A DNA stretch of 64,000 nt, from assembly GCF_004345725.1 (NCBI RefSeq), contig NZ_SLXG01000007.1, positions 62,001-126,000 of the forward strand, in the 5' to 3' direction. The notes under the pieces are model-generated. The model searched no databases, was not told where the DNA came from, and saw only the letters and a program-made list of their open reading frames with translations. Positions 20,138-26,747 of the stretch are shown here, in pieces. Numbering within the stretch: the stretch's first letter is position 1; every line of letters begins with the position of its first letter. The translations under genes were made by a program, and so were the position numbers. This stretch comes from Crenobacter luteus. GTDB lineage: Bacteria > Pseudomonadota > Gammaproteobacteria > Burkholderiales > Chromobacteriaceae.

Positions 20138-20784
20138 TGGACGCGCACAGCCAGGCGCTGGGCGGCGCCGCGCGGAGTTCGGCCAACGAGTGGCTCGGCC
20201 GCCGGCTGCCGTGGCTGAAGGCCGCGCTCTTCCTCGTCTGCCTGCTGCCGCTGGCGCGCGCCGCCTGGCTGCTCGCCGCCGGCGAGCCGACCAACCCGAT
20301 CGAGTTCATCACGCGCTCGACCGGCACCTGGACGCTGGTGATGCTGCTGGCGACGCTGGCGGTGTCGCCGCTGCGGCGCGCGACCGGCTGGGGCCAGCTG
20401 CTGCGGCTGCGCCGCCTGCTGGGCCTGTTCGCCTTCTTCTACGCCAGCCTGCATTTCACGACCTATTTCTGGCTCGACCAGTTCTTCGACTGGGCGGCGA
20501 TCGCGCGCGACATCGTCAAGCGGCCCTTCGTCACGCTCGGCTTCGCCGCCTTCTGCCTGATGCTGCCGCTGGCGCTGACCTCGACCGACGCGGCGATGCG
20601 GCGGCTGAAGCGGCGCTGGGGGCAGTTGCACGCGCTGGTTTATCCGCTGGCCGTGCTCGCGGTGCTGCACTACGCGTGGCTGGTGAAGAAGGACCTGAGC
20701 CAGCCGCTCGCCTACGGCGCGGTGCTGTTCGTGCTGTTGGCCGAGCGCGCGCTGCGCCGCTGGCTGGCGTCGCGCCGCGCGTGA
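20137..20784 (+). CDS. msrQ: Haem-binding membrane subunit of the MsrPQ system
   Basis: The 215-residue ferric-reductase-like b-type cytochrome has about six membrane helices and histidines in FYASLHFTTYF, QLHALVYPLA and VLHYAWL as likely haem ligands. It passes electrons from quinones to MsrP. It overlaps msrP by one base. A DUS-like motif near its end (20737) is in frame as Leu-Ala-Glu. Confidence 0.94.
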   Translation: MDAHSQALGGAARSSANEWLGRRLPWLKAALFLVCLLPLARAAWLLAAGEPTNPIEFITRSTGTWTLVMLLATLAVSPLRRATGWGQLLRLRRLLGLFAFFYASLHFTTYFWLDQFFDWAAIARDIVKRPFVTLGFAAFCLMLPLALTSTDAAMRRLKRRWGQLHALVYPLAVLAVLHYAWLVKKDLSQPLAYGAVLFVLLAERALRRWLASRRA

Positions 20785-20786
20785 CG

Positions 20787-20815
20787 AAAAAGGCCGCCCG
20801 GTGTGCCGGGCGGCC
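20787..20815 (-). terminator. Intrinsic terminator of the small heat-shock gene
   Basis: A ten-base perfect stem, GGCCGCCCGG (20792-20801) with CCGGGCGGCC (20806-20815), has a TGTG loop. On the minus strand it is followed by five T residues (20787-20791). On the plus strand it may also slow msrPQ transcripts. Confidence 0.82.
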
Positions 20816-20837
20816 GGTGCTCAGCCCACGGGCGGCC

Positions 20838-21266
20838 TTACTCGATCAGCAGCTTGCTGCCGCGGCCCGGCGCGCGCTTGGGCAAGGTCAGCGTCAGCAC
20901 GCCGTCGACGAAGCGCGCGTTGGCGGCCTGGTCGTCGATCTCGTGCGCGAGCTGGAAGCGGCGGCTGGTGCTGCCGAAGTAGCGTTCCGAGCGCAACACC
21001 TTCTCGCCTTCGCGGCTTTCCTTCTCCTGCCTGACCTCGGCGCTGATCGACACGGTGTTGCCGTCGATCTCGACGTGGATGTCTTCCTTCTTCACGCCGG
21101 GCAGTTCAGCCTCCACCGTGTAGGCCTTGTCGTCCTCGCGCACGTCGAGCTTGATGTCGGGCGACAGGCCGCCTTCGGCGGCGAGGCCCACCGGGCGCAC
21201 GAAGAAGCCCTTGAGCATGTCGTCGAACAGGTTTTCGAAAGCGGGGCGTTTGACCAGTGGATTCAT
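20838..21266 (-). CDS. Hsp20/alpha-crystallin family small heat-shock protein
   Basis: The 142-residue protein has an alpha-crystallin domain (about 36-130) with VEAELPGVKKEDI, the conserved FVDGVLTLTLPK and a short C-terminal tail. Such proteins bind unfolding clients as oligomers in the cytoplasm. TAGGAGGA before the ATG is strong. The upstream region carries a sigma-32-like promoter with an overlapping inverted repeat, consistent with heat induction. Confidence 0.93.
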   Translation of the reverse strand: MNPLVKRPAFENLFDDMLKGFFVRPVGLAAEGGLSPDIKLDVREDDKAYTVEAELPGVKKEDIHVEIDGNTVSISAEVRQEKESREGEKVLRSERYFGSTSRRFQLAHEIDDQAANARFVDGVLTLTLPKRAPGRGSKLLIE

Positions 21267-21314
21267 GCTGTCCTCCTATCGATCGGTACGGGCATTTCGC
21301 GGTGCCCAGCATCG

Positions 21315-21352
21315 AAATAGGTGCTAGCGCCTTGTTTTTCAATGTGAAAAAC
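21315..21352 (-). promoter_or_regulatory. Sigma-32-like promoter with inverted repeat upstream of hsp20
   Basis: On the minus strand ATTGAAA (21337-21343) and ACCTATTT (21315-21322), 14 bases apart, resemble the heat-shock consensus CTTGAAA / CCCCATNT. The -35 region overlaps the inverted repeat GTTTTTCA-ATG-TGAAAAAC (21334-21352), a possible operator. Assignment by eye only. Confidence 0.4.
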
Positions 21353-21381
21353 GGCTTGTCTTGACCTGGCGCAAACGCGGT

Positions 21382-21411
21382 TTGCCGCGTGCGCGGGCCG
21401 GCCCGTATACT
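21382..21411 (+). promoter_or_regulatory. Possible sigma-70 promoter of ybaK
   Basis: TTGCCG (21382-21387) and TATACT (21406-21411) are spaced by 18 bases, about 40 bases before the ybaK start. The -10 is good and the -35 is weak. Confidence 0.4.
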
Positions 21412-21451
21412 CGCCGGCAGCGATTTTTCCGGGCCGAGGAGGGCCGTCGAC

Positions 21452-21934
21452 ATGAGCAAGGGCAAGGCCCCGGTCACCCAGGCGGTGCGCGTGCTGCGCG
21501 AGCACAAGGTTGAATACACCGAGCATCTGTACGACTACGAGGACAAGGGCGGCACGCGCGTCTCGAGCCGCGCGCTCGGCGTGCCCGAGCACTGCGTGAT
21601 CAAGACGCTGGTGATGCAGGACGAGCACAAGCGGCCGCTGATCGTGCTGATGCACGGCGACAGGGAGGTCGGCGTCGGCCTGCTGGCGCGTCAGATCGGC
21701 GTCAAGCGCGTCGAGCCGTGCGACCCGAAGACCGCCGACCGGCATTCGGGCTATCAGGTCGGCGGTACCAGCCCGTTCGGCACCAAGGCCGCGATGCCGG
21801 TCTATATGGAGGCGAGCATCGCCCAGTTGCCGCGCCTCTATATCAACGGCGGCAAGCGCGGCTTCCTGGTCGGCCTCGCGCCGGCCGACGTGGTCGCCAT
21901 CCTCGCGCCGACGCCGGTGAACGTCGCGGTGTGA
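21452..21934 (+). CDS. ybaK: Cys-tRNA(Pro)/Cys-tRNA(Cys) deacylase
   Basis: The 160-residue YbaK/ProX-family editing enzyme hydrolyses cysteine mischarged on tRNA(Pro). Family marks are VIKTLVMQD, the lysine region GVKRVEPCDPK and GYQVGGTSPFG. GAGGAGGG precedes the ATG. The gene ends 23 bases before a terminator built from two DUS-like motifs. Confidence 0.92.
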   Translation: MSKGKAPVTQAVRVLREHKVEYTEHLYDYEDKGGTRVSSRALGVPEHCVIKTLVMQDEHKRPLIVLMHGDREVGVGLLARQIGVKRVEPCDPKTADRHSGYQVGGTSPFGTKAAMPVYMEASIAQLPRLYINGGKRGFLVGLAPADVVAILAPTPVNVAV

Positions 21935-21957
21935 GCGGCGGCGCGCCGACGGTCAAA

Positions 21958-21994
21958 AGGCTCGGCCAAACTTTCAAGTTGGCCGAGCCTTTTT
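21958..21994 (+). terminator. Terminator made of an inverted DUS-like pair after ybaK
   Basis: AGGCTCGGCCAA (21958-21969) pairs with TTGGCCGAGCCT (21979-21990) and the stem extends inward through CTT/AAG with one bulged A. Five T residues (21990-21994) follow. The left arm has T instead of G before TTGGCCGAG, one of only three exceptions seen. Confidence 0.85.
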
Positions 21995-22034
21995 CGTGCG
22001 CGGTATCGGGCGCCGCCCCGGGAAGGGCCGTTCG

Positions 22035-23240
22035 CTAGCGGCCGGCGGCGGCGAGCCGGCGCCGGAACAGCGTGCGCATCGCGAAGCCGGTCGTCAGCAT
22101 CGCGAACATCGCCGCCGCCAGCGTCAGCGGGCTGCCCCAGACCAGCGGCGAGATCACGCCGGCGGTCAGACTCGACAGCATGGTCTGCGTGAAGCCCTGC
22201 AGCGACGACACCGTGCCCCTCAGGTGCGGAAACTGGTCCATCAGCAGCAGCGTGATCGTGGGCGCGACCACCGACATGCCGATGGTGTACAGCGTCAGCG
22301 GCAGCACGCTCCACGGCAGCGCGGCCGGGAAGAACAGGTGGTAGGCGAGGTTGGCCGAGGCGGCGGCGAACATCAGCGTGTAGCCGAAGCTGACCAGCGT
22401 GCGCGCGCTGTACCGGCCGGCCAGCCGGCCGGACAGGAAGGCGCCGAACATGATGCCGGATACCGCCGGGCCGAACATCCACAGGAAGGCCTGCGGCGAC
22501 AGCTTCAGGTGCTGCATCAGGAACACCGGCGCCGACGGGACGTAGAGGAAAAAGCCGGCGAAGTTGAACGATACCGCCAGCGCCAAGAGGTCGAATTCCG
22601 GCTTCTTCAGCACCTGCCAGTAGTTGGACAGCAACGTCGTCGCCGCCAGCTTCTGGCGCGACGGCGGCGCCAGCGTCTCGGGCAGCGCCGCGGCGCTGGC
22701 GACGAACAGCGCCGCGCCGATCAGCGCCATGAAGACGAAGATCGAATGCCAGCCGAAGGCGCCGAACAGCCAGCCGCCGACCACTGGTGCGATCGCCGGC
22801 GACAGCGAGAACAACATCGTCACTTGCGACATCAGTTTTTGCGCGGCCGCACCGGCCAGGCGGTCGCGGATGATCGCGCGCCCGACGATCAGGCCGGCGC
22901 CGCCGCAGATGCCCTGCAGCGCGCGGAAGACCAGCAGCGTCGGCAGGTCGTCGGCCAGCGCGCAGCCGAGCGACGCGAGCGCGAACAGCAGCGTCGTCGC
23001 CAGCACCACCGGCCGGCGGCCGACCGCGTCGGAGATCGCGCCGTGCCACAGCATCATCAGGCCGTAGAAGAACAGGTAGACGGTCAGCGCCTGCTGGATC
23101 GCGATCGGGCTGGCGGCAAGGCTCGCGCCGATCGCACGCATCGCCGGCAGGAAGGTGTCGATCGAGAACGGGCCGAGCGTCGCGAGCGCGGCCAGCAGCA
23201 TGGCGAGGCGGAAGTCGGTCCGCCGGGTATCGGGAGTCAT
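22035..23240 (-). CDS. Bcr/CflA family multidrug efflux MFS transporter
   Basis: The 401-residue inner-membrane protein has 12 hydrophobic segments. It shows the DHA1 motif-A segment GAISDAVGRRPVVL, the early acidic GPFSIDTFLPAM typical of Bcr/CflA, and LQGICGGAGLIVGRAIIRD. It probably exports drugs or metabolites using the proton gradient. A short symmetric sequence lies directly upstream and may bind a regulator, but no regulator gene is adjacent. Confidence 0.9.
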   Translation of the reverse strand: MTPDTRRTDFRLAMLLAALATLGPFSIDTFLPAMRAIGASLAASPIAIQQALTVYLFFYGLMMLWHGAISDAVGRRPVVLATTLLFALASLGCALADDLPTLLVFRALQGICGGAGLIVGRAIIRDRLAGAAAQKLMSQVTMLFSLSPAIAPVVGGWLFGAFGWHSIFVFMALIGAALFVASAAALPETLAPPSRQKLAATTLLSNYWQVLKKPEFDLLALAVSFNFAGFFLYVPSAPVFLMQHLKLSPQAFLWMFGPAVSGIMFGAFLSGRLAGRYSARTLVSFGYTLMFAAASANLAYHLFFPAALPWSVLPLTLYTIGMSVVAPTITLLLMDQFPHLRGTVSSLQGFTQTMLSSLTAGVISPLVWGSPLTLAAAMFAMLTTGFAMRTLFRRRLAAAGR

Positions 23241-23272
23241 GGGGGTCCGGAATGGTGTAGCGAGGAAATAGT

Positions 23273-23289
23273 TTAGTGGTTTACTAAAA
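23273..23289. promoter_or_regulatory. Inverted repeat, possible operator of the MFS gene
   Basis: TTTAGT-GGTTT-ACTAAA is an AT-rich symmetric sequence 33 bases upstream of the exporter start, in otherwise GC-rich DNA. TAAACT on the minus strand could be a -10 element within it. The form suits a dimeric repressor site (MarR, TetR or similar), but none is identified. Confidence 0.4.
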
Positions 23290-23329
23290 ATCCGGCAAAT
23301 CGGTGCAGCAGAACGACGACGGGCCGCGC

Positions 23330-23352
23330 TCGGCGGCCCGTCGGCGGGAAGG
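23330..23352 (-). terminator. Hairpin after pilY1, weak terminator candidate
   Basis: A nine-base stem, ACGGGCCGC (23330-23338) with GCGGCCCGT (23344-23352), starts nine bases after the pilY1 stop. On the minus strand it is followed by CGTCGTTCTG rather than a T-run, so intrinsic termination is doubtful. Confidence 0.35.
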
Positions 23353-23360
23353 AGGGTTCG

Positions 23361-26300
23361 TCAGAAGATTTCGCGCCAGGCGAGCCGGTAGCCGACCATG
23401 CCCATCCCGCCGGGAAGCAGCGGCTTGAGCGTGTCGATCGCCTTGTCGTCGCGGCTGCCGCCCATGGTCAGCCGGACGTCGAGCCGCGCCGGGTCGAGCA
23501 GCGAGTAGAGGTTGGCGCGGTTGTTGATCTGTCCGTCCTGGGTGCGATAGGGCTGCCACGTCACCGATTTGGCGCGGCTGCCGAGGTAGCTCAGCGCCGA
23601 CGGCATGCCGACCCGCGAGTTGACGCCGCTGACCGTGGTGCTGCCGGCGTCGCCGCTGTAGCGGACGCGGTCGGCGTCGGTCAAATGCCCGTCGCCGTCG
23701 ACGTCGAGCGTGGAGCCCTCGATGCGACCGCCGTTGGCCGGGTCCAGCGCCATGATCCAGCCGTCGCCGGGCGGCGCGCAGCGCTGGCCGTTGCTGGCGA
23801 TCGGCATTTGGGTGGAAAAATAGAGCCGGCCGGCGATCAGTTGCGGGCTGTGCAGCACGCGCTCGCCGTTGACCGAGGGCAGGTCGAGGAACCAGCCGCC
23901 CTTGCCGGCCTCGAGCGGCTTGCGGCTGAGCAGCCGCACCTTGCGCCGTTGCGTGCCGGCCTGCACCTCTTCCTCGCGGACGATGGTCTGCGCGGTCAGC
24001 CGGCTGTCGCGGCCCGCGTGGCTGTAGGCGGCGGCCGCGTCGAGCAGCACGCCGCCGCTGCGGTCGTGCAGGCCGTAGACGCTCTGCACGGCGAAAGGTG
24101 CGTTCTTGTCGGCGGCGTAGAGCAGGCGGCCGGTGCCGAAGATCACCGTGTGGCCGCCGCTGCCGTTCTTGGCCAGTACCGGCGCGTCGACGATGGGCTG
24201 GGCTGGCGTGCCGTCCCAGAAGCGGTCGGCGCGCCAGCCCGTCGGCGCGCCCTCCAGCCGGAAGCGCCAGACGTCGCCGGCCAGGTCGCCGGCGTAGACG
24301 AGGTCGGCGACCTCGTCGCCGTCGACGTCCATCACCGCCGGCGCCGACAGGCCGTTGCCGCCGGCGTCGCCGACCGGCATTTCGCGCAGCACGGCGCCGC
24401 TGTTTAGGTCGATCACGTAGAGGCTGGCGCGCCCGTTTGCGCTGTCGTAGCCGTTGGCGACGATGGCGGCCCAGGTCCAGTCGTTGCGGCCCGGGCCGGT
24501 CGGCACCTTGGCGATGACCGGGCGGCCGAAGGTGTGGCCGAGGTTGCCGTAACCGGCCGATTTCTCCGTCTTGTCCCACAGCACGACGTCGCCGGGGGCC
24601 CAGGCCGCGTCGCCGAGCAGCGGATCGAGCTTGAGCGCGAACAGGCCACGGCCGCCCTGCGCCAGCGTGCCGACCAGCACGGTGGCGCCGCCGGCCTGTT
24701 CGATCGCCAGCGGGCCGTTGACGTAGTAGCGGTGCGGGTTCGAGAGGCTGCCGTAGTCGTTGCGCGCCAGGTAGAGCGTGTTCCACAGCACGGCCGACGG
24801 GATGTAGCCGAGCACTTCGGTGTAGTCGGTGTCGCCGTTGCCGCGCTTGAACACGTGCAGCATGCCGTCGTTGGCGCCGACCGCGACCAGCCGGCCGTCG
24901 GTGGTCGCCTCGGGGCGGCTGTCGATGATGTCGCCAAGCTGGTACTGGCGTCGCACCGGCAGGTCGACCGCGCGCCCCTTGGGTTCGCCGAACAGTTCGC
25001 CGAGCAGGGCGCCGAGGCCGAGGTCGATGCCGACCAGTTGCCTGACGTCGTCGCCGGCCGCGTCGACGAGGTTGCCCAAGCTGTCGACCAGACCCTTGTA
25101 GGTGGTGACGATGCGCCTGTCCTTCGGCGCCGGCAGTTTGGCCGGTACCGGCTTCGTCAGGTCGATGCGCCCCTCGTCGTCGACCGGGTGGACGTCGAGC
25201 CGGCCGGTCCAGGCGCCGGCCTGGTAGGAGGCCTGGAAGACCGACGGCGCGGCCGGGTTGGCCGCGACCGGCGGCACGCCGATCGAGCCTTGCCCGACCA
25301 TGTCGCGCATCGCGTTGTGGTAGGCGGTGTGCAGCTCCGAGGCGCTGCTCACCCCCTGGTAGCGGCCGCCGCCGCGTTGCGCGGCGTCCTTGAGTTGGGC
25401 GTCGCCGTTCGGGGTGAAGCCTATCGTGTAGGTGACGAGGTTCTGGCGCGGATAGTCTCCCGCGTCGAAGGAGGCGCCGTCGCGGTCGGTGCCGCCGACG
25501 ATCAGGTCGCGCTGGTAGGCGCGTTCGGCCAGTTGGCCGAGGGTGGGCGGCACGCCGAGGCCGGCGTGCGGCGAGTCGGACGGGTAGGGGAAGGCGTTGT
25601 TGCTGCCGTCGTCGAAGGCTCCAGCCGACACCACGAGCGCGAAGTTTTTCTGGCAGCGGTAGACCACCGGCGAGTCGTAGCTGCCGTCGCGTCGGCCGAG
25701 CAGGCCGCCGACCACGCCGCCGAGCAACGAGGAGACGCCCTGCAGCATCGGCTCGTGCGGTTTGTCGTACATCGTCGGCTTGCCCTGGTAGTAGCGGGTC
25801 AGCTCGGCGTAAGCCTCCAGCATCGGCGAAGCGGGCTTTTCGCAGCCGGCGCAGGGCAGCTGGATCGGCGGCAGGCTGCTCAACAGCTTGTTGACGTCGG
25901 TGAGCGCGTCGCCGACCAGATGGTACTGGTTGGCTTCCATATAGAGCCGGCCGCCCTGGTTGCGGCGCTTGCTCTGCTTGTCGGCGTTCAGCAGCGCGCC
26001 GGGCAACTCCAGCAGCGTCCGGATCGGGCTGGACAGGATGTCGTTCAGCAAGGTTTGCAGGTCTTGCAGGCCGCTGTTGTCGTAGGCCATCAGGCCGACG
26101 CGCGCCGGGTACTGCTTGCCGAGCAGCTGCTGGCTGACCGCGTTGGTCGCCGACAGGCGCGTGCCCAGGTTCAGCGGCGTGCCGGCCAGCGGCACGTTCA
26201 TCGACGGCGAGGTGTCGAGCAGCAGCATGATGTTCGGCGGCACCGGGGCCGACGACTGCGCCAGGGGCTCGGCCGGATAGGGCGACGGGTAGGGCAGGAT

Positions 26301-26375
26301 CAGGCCGGCCTGCGCGGCCAGGCTGGGCAGCAGCAGGGCGGTGCAGACGGCGGTACGGATCGCGGCGGACGACAT
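23361..26375 (-). CDS. pilY1: Type IV pilus tip adhesin / assembly protein PilY1
   Basis: The 1004-residue exported protein has a signal peptide (to about residue 23). A von Willebrand A-like domain begins with the MIDAS motif DTSPS (54-58), and a C-terminal beta-propeller contains DVDGDEVADLVYAGD. Another acidic DVDGDGHLTDAD segment near the end resembles a calcium loop. PilY1 primes pilus assembly, sits at the tip and controls retraction in a calcium-dependent way. The start MSSAAIR is supported by AAGGAAG. No minor-pilin genes (fimU, pilVWXE) adjoin, which is unusual. Confidence 0.9.
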   Translation of the reverse strand: MSSAAIRTAVCTALLLPSLAAQAGLILPYPSPYPAEPLAQSSAPVPPNIMLLLDTSPSMNVPLAGTPLNLGTRLSATNAVSQQLLGKQYPARVGLMAYDNSGLQDLQTLLNDILSSPIRTLLELPGALLNADKQSKRRNQGGRLYMEANQYHLVGDALTDVNKLLSSLPPIQLPCAGCEKPASPMLEAYAELTRYYQGKPTMYDKPHEPMLQGVSSLLGGVVGGLLGRRDGSYDSPVVYRCQKNFALVVSAGAFDDGSNNAFPYPSDSPHAGLGVPPTLGQLAERAYQRDLIVGGTDRDGASFDAGDYPRQNLVTYTIGFTPNGDAQLKDAAQRGGGRYQGVSSASELHTAYHNAMRDMVGQGSIGVPPVAANPAAPSVFQASYQAGAWTGRLDVHPVDDEGRIDLTKPVPAKLPAPKDRRIVTTYKGLVDSLGNLVDAAGDDVRQLVGIDLGLGALLGELFGEPKGRAVDLPVRRQYQLGDIIDSRPEATTDGRLVAVGANDGMLHVFKRGNGDTDYTEVLGYIPSAVLWNTLYLARNDYGSLSNPHRYYVNGPLAIEQAGGATVLVGTLAQGGRGLFALKLDPLLGDAAWAPGDVVLWDKTEKSAGYGNLGHTFGRPVIAKVPTGPGRNDWTWAAIVANGYDSANGRASLYVIDLNSGAVLREMPVGDAGGNGLSAPAVMDVDGDEVADLVYAGDLAGDVWRFRLEGAPTGWRADRFWDGTPAQPIVDAPVLAKNGSGGHTVIFGTGRLLYAADKNAPFAVQSVYGLHDRSGGVLLDAAAAYSHAGRDSRLTAQTIVREEEVQAGTQRRKVRLLSRKPLEAGKGGWFLDLPSVNGERVLHSPQLIAGRLYFSTQMPIASNGQRCAPPGDGWIMALDPANGGRIEGSTLDVDGDGHLTDADRVRYSGDAGSTTVSGVNSRVGMPSALSYLGSRAKSVTWQPYRTQDGQINNRANLYSLLDPARLDVRLTMGGSRDDKAIDTLKPLLPGGMGMVGYRLAWREIF

Positions 26376-26439
26376 GGCTGGCTTCCTTGTCGGACGTCCG
26401 GCCAGTGGCCGGCACATCAGGCGCCGCCCGATCCGCCGT

Positions 26440-26490
26440 GCCCTCGCCCCCGCGACGGCCCGGCCGTTTCGCCCGGAAGGGGGCGAGGGC
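26440..26490 (-). promoter_or_regulatory. Large stem-loop in the pilY1 5' leader
   Basis: GCCCTCGCCCCC (26440-26451) and GGGGGCGAGGGC (26479-26490) form a perfect 12-base stem around 27 bases that hold a second small palindrome (ACGGCC/GGCCGT). It lies within the predicted pilY1 leader about 65 bases before the start codon and is not followed by T residues on either strand. It may protect the mRNA or control translation. Confidence 0.5.
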
Positions 26491-26552
26491 TGGCCTGTGT
26501 TCGCGGTATAGAAAGGCTGTTGGCGTGTCTCTATACGTATAAATACTTAAAA

Positions 26553-26580
26553 TTCATAAGCAATACGGTTATTTTGTCAA
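26553..26580 (-). promoter_or_regulatory. Sigma-70-type promoter of pilY1
   Basis: On the minus strand a perfect TTGACA (26575-26580) and TATGAA (26553-26558) are separated by 16 bases, inside a conspicuously AT-rich block (about 26520-26690). The predicted leader is about 170 bases. The rest of this 370-base gap holds the leader hairpin and the polA terminator; no gene was seen in it. Confidence 0.6.
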
Positions 26581-26700
26581 AAGTAAAGTGTTTGATTTAT
26601 TAAGCTCGGGATGTTTTAAATCTTTTGATTTGTTTGCCAAGACCATTTCTACAGTAAGGCTTTGATCGGTAGGACTTTTTGGGGGGCGGGCCACCCGGCC

Positions 26701-26727
26701 AGAACAAAGCCCGCCTTGCGGCGGGCT
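26701..26727 (-). terminator. Intrinsic terminator of polA
   Basis: An eight-base stem, AGCCCGCC (26708-26715) with GGCGGGCT (26720-26727), has a TTGC loop and is followed on the minus strand by TTTGTTCT. It lies 20 bases after the polA stop. Confidence 0.75.
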
Positions 26728-26747
26728 GTTGCGCTTGCGCGTCGCGC

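Noticed and set aside
23284-26415. Long frames overlapping pilY1, polA and pilQ on the same or opposite strand (for example 26679-29510 and 54504-56945)
   Set aside because: Compositionally biased shadows of well-supported genes. They lack ribosome binding sites and recognisable domains.
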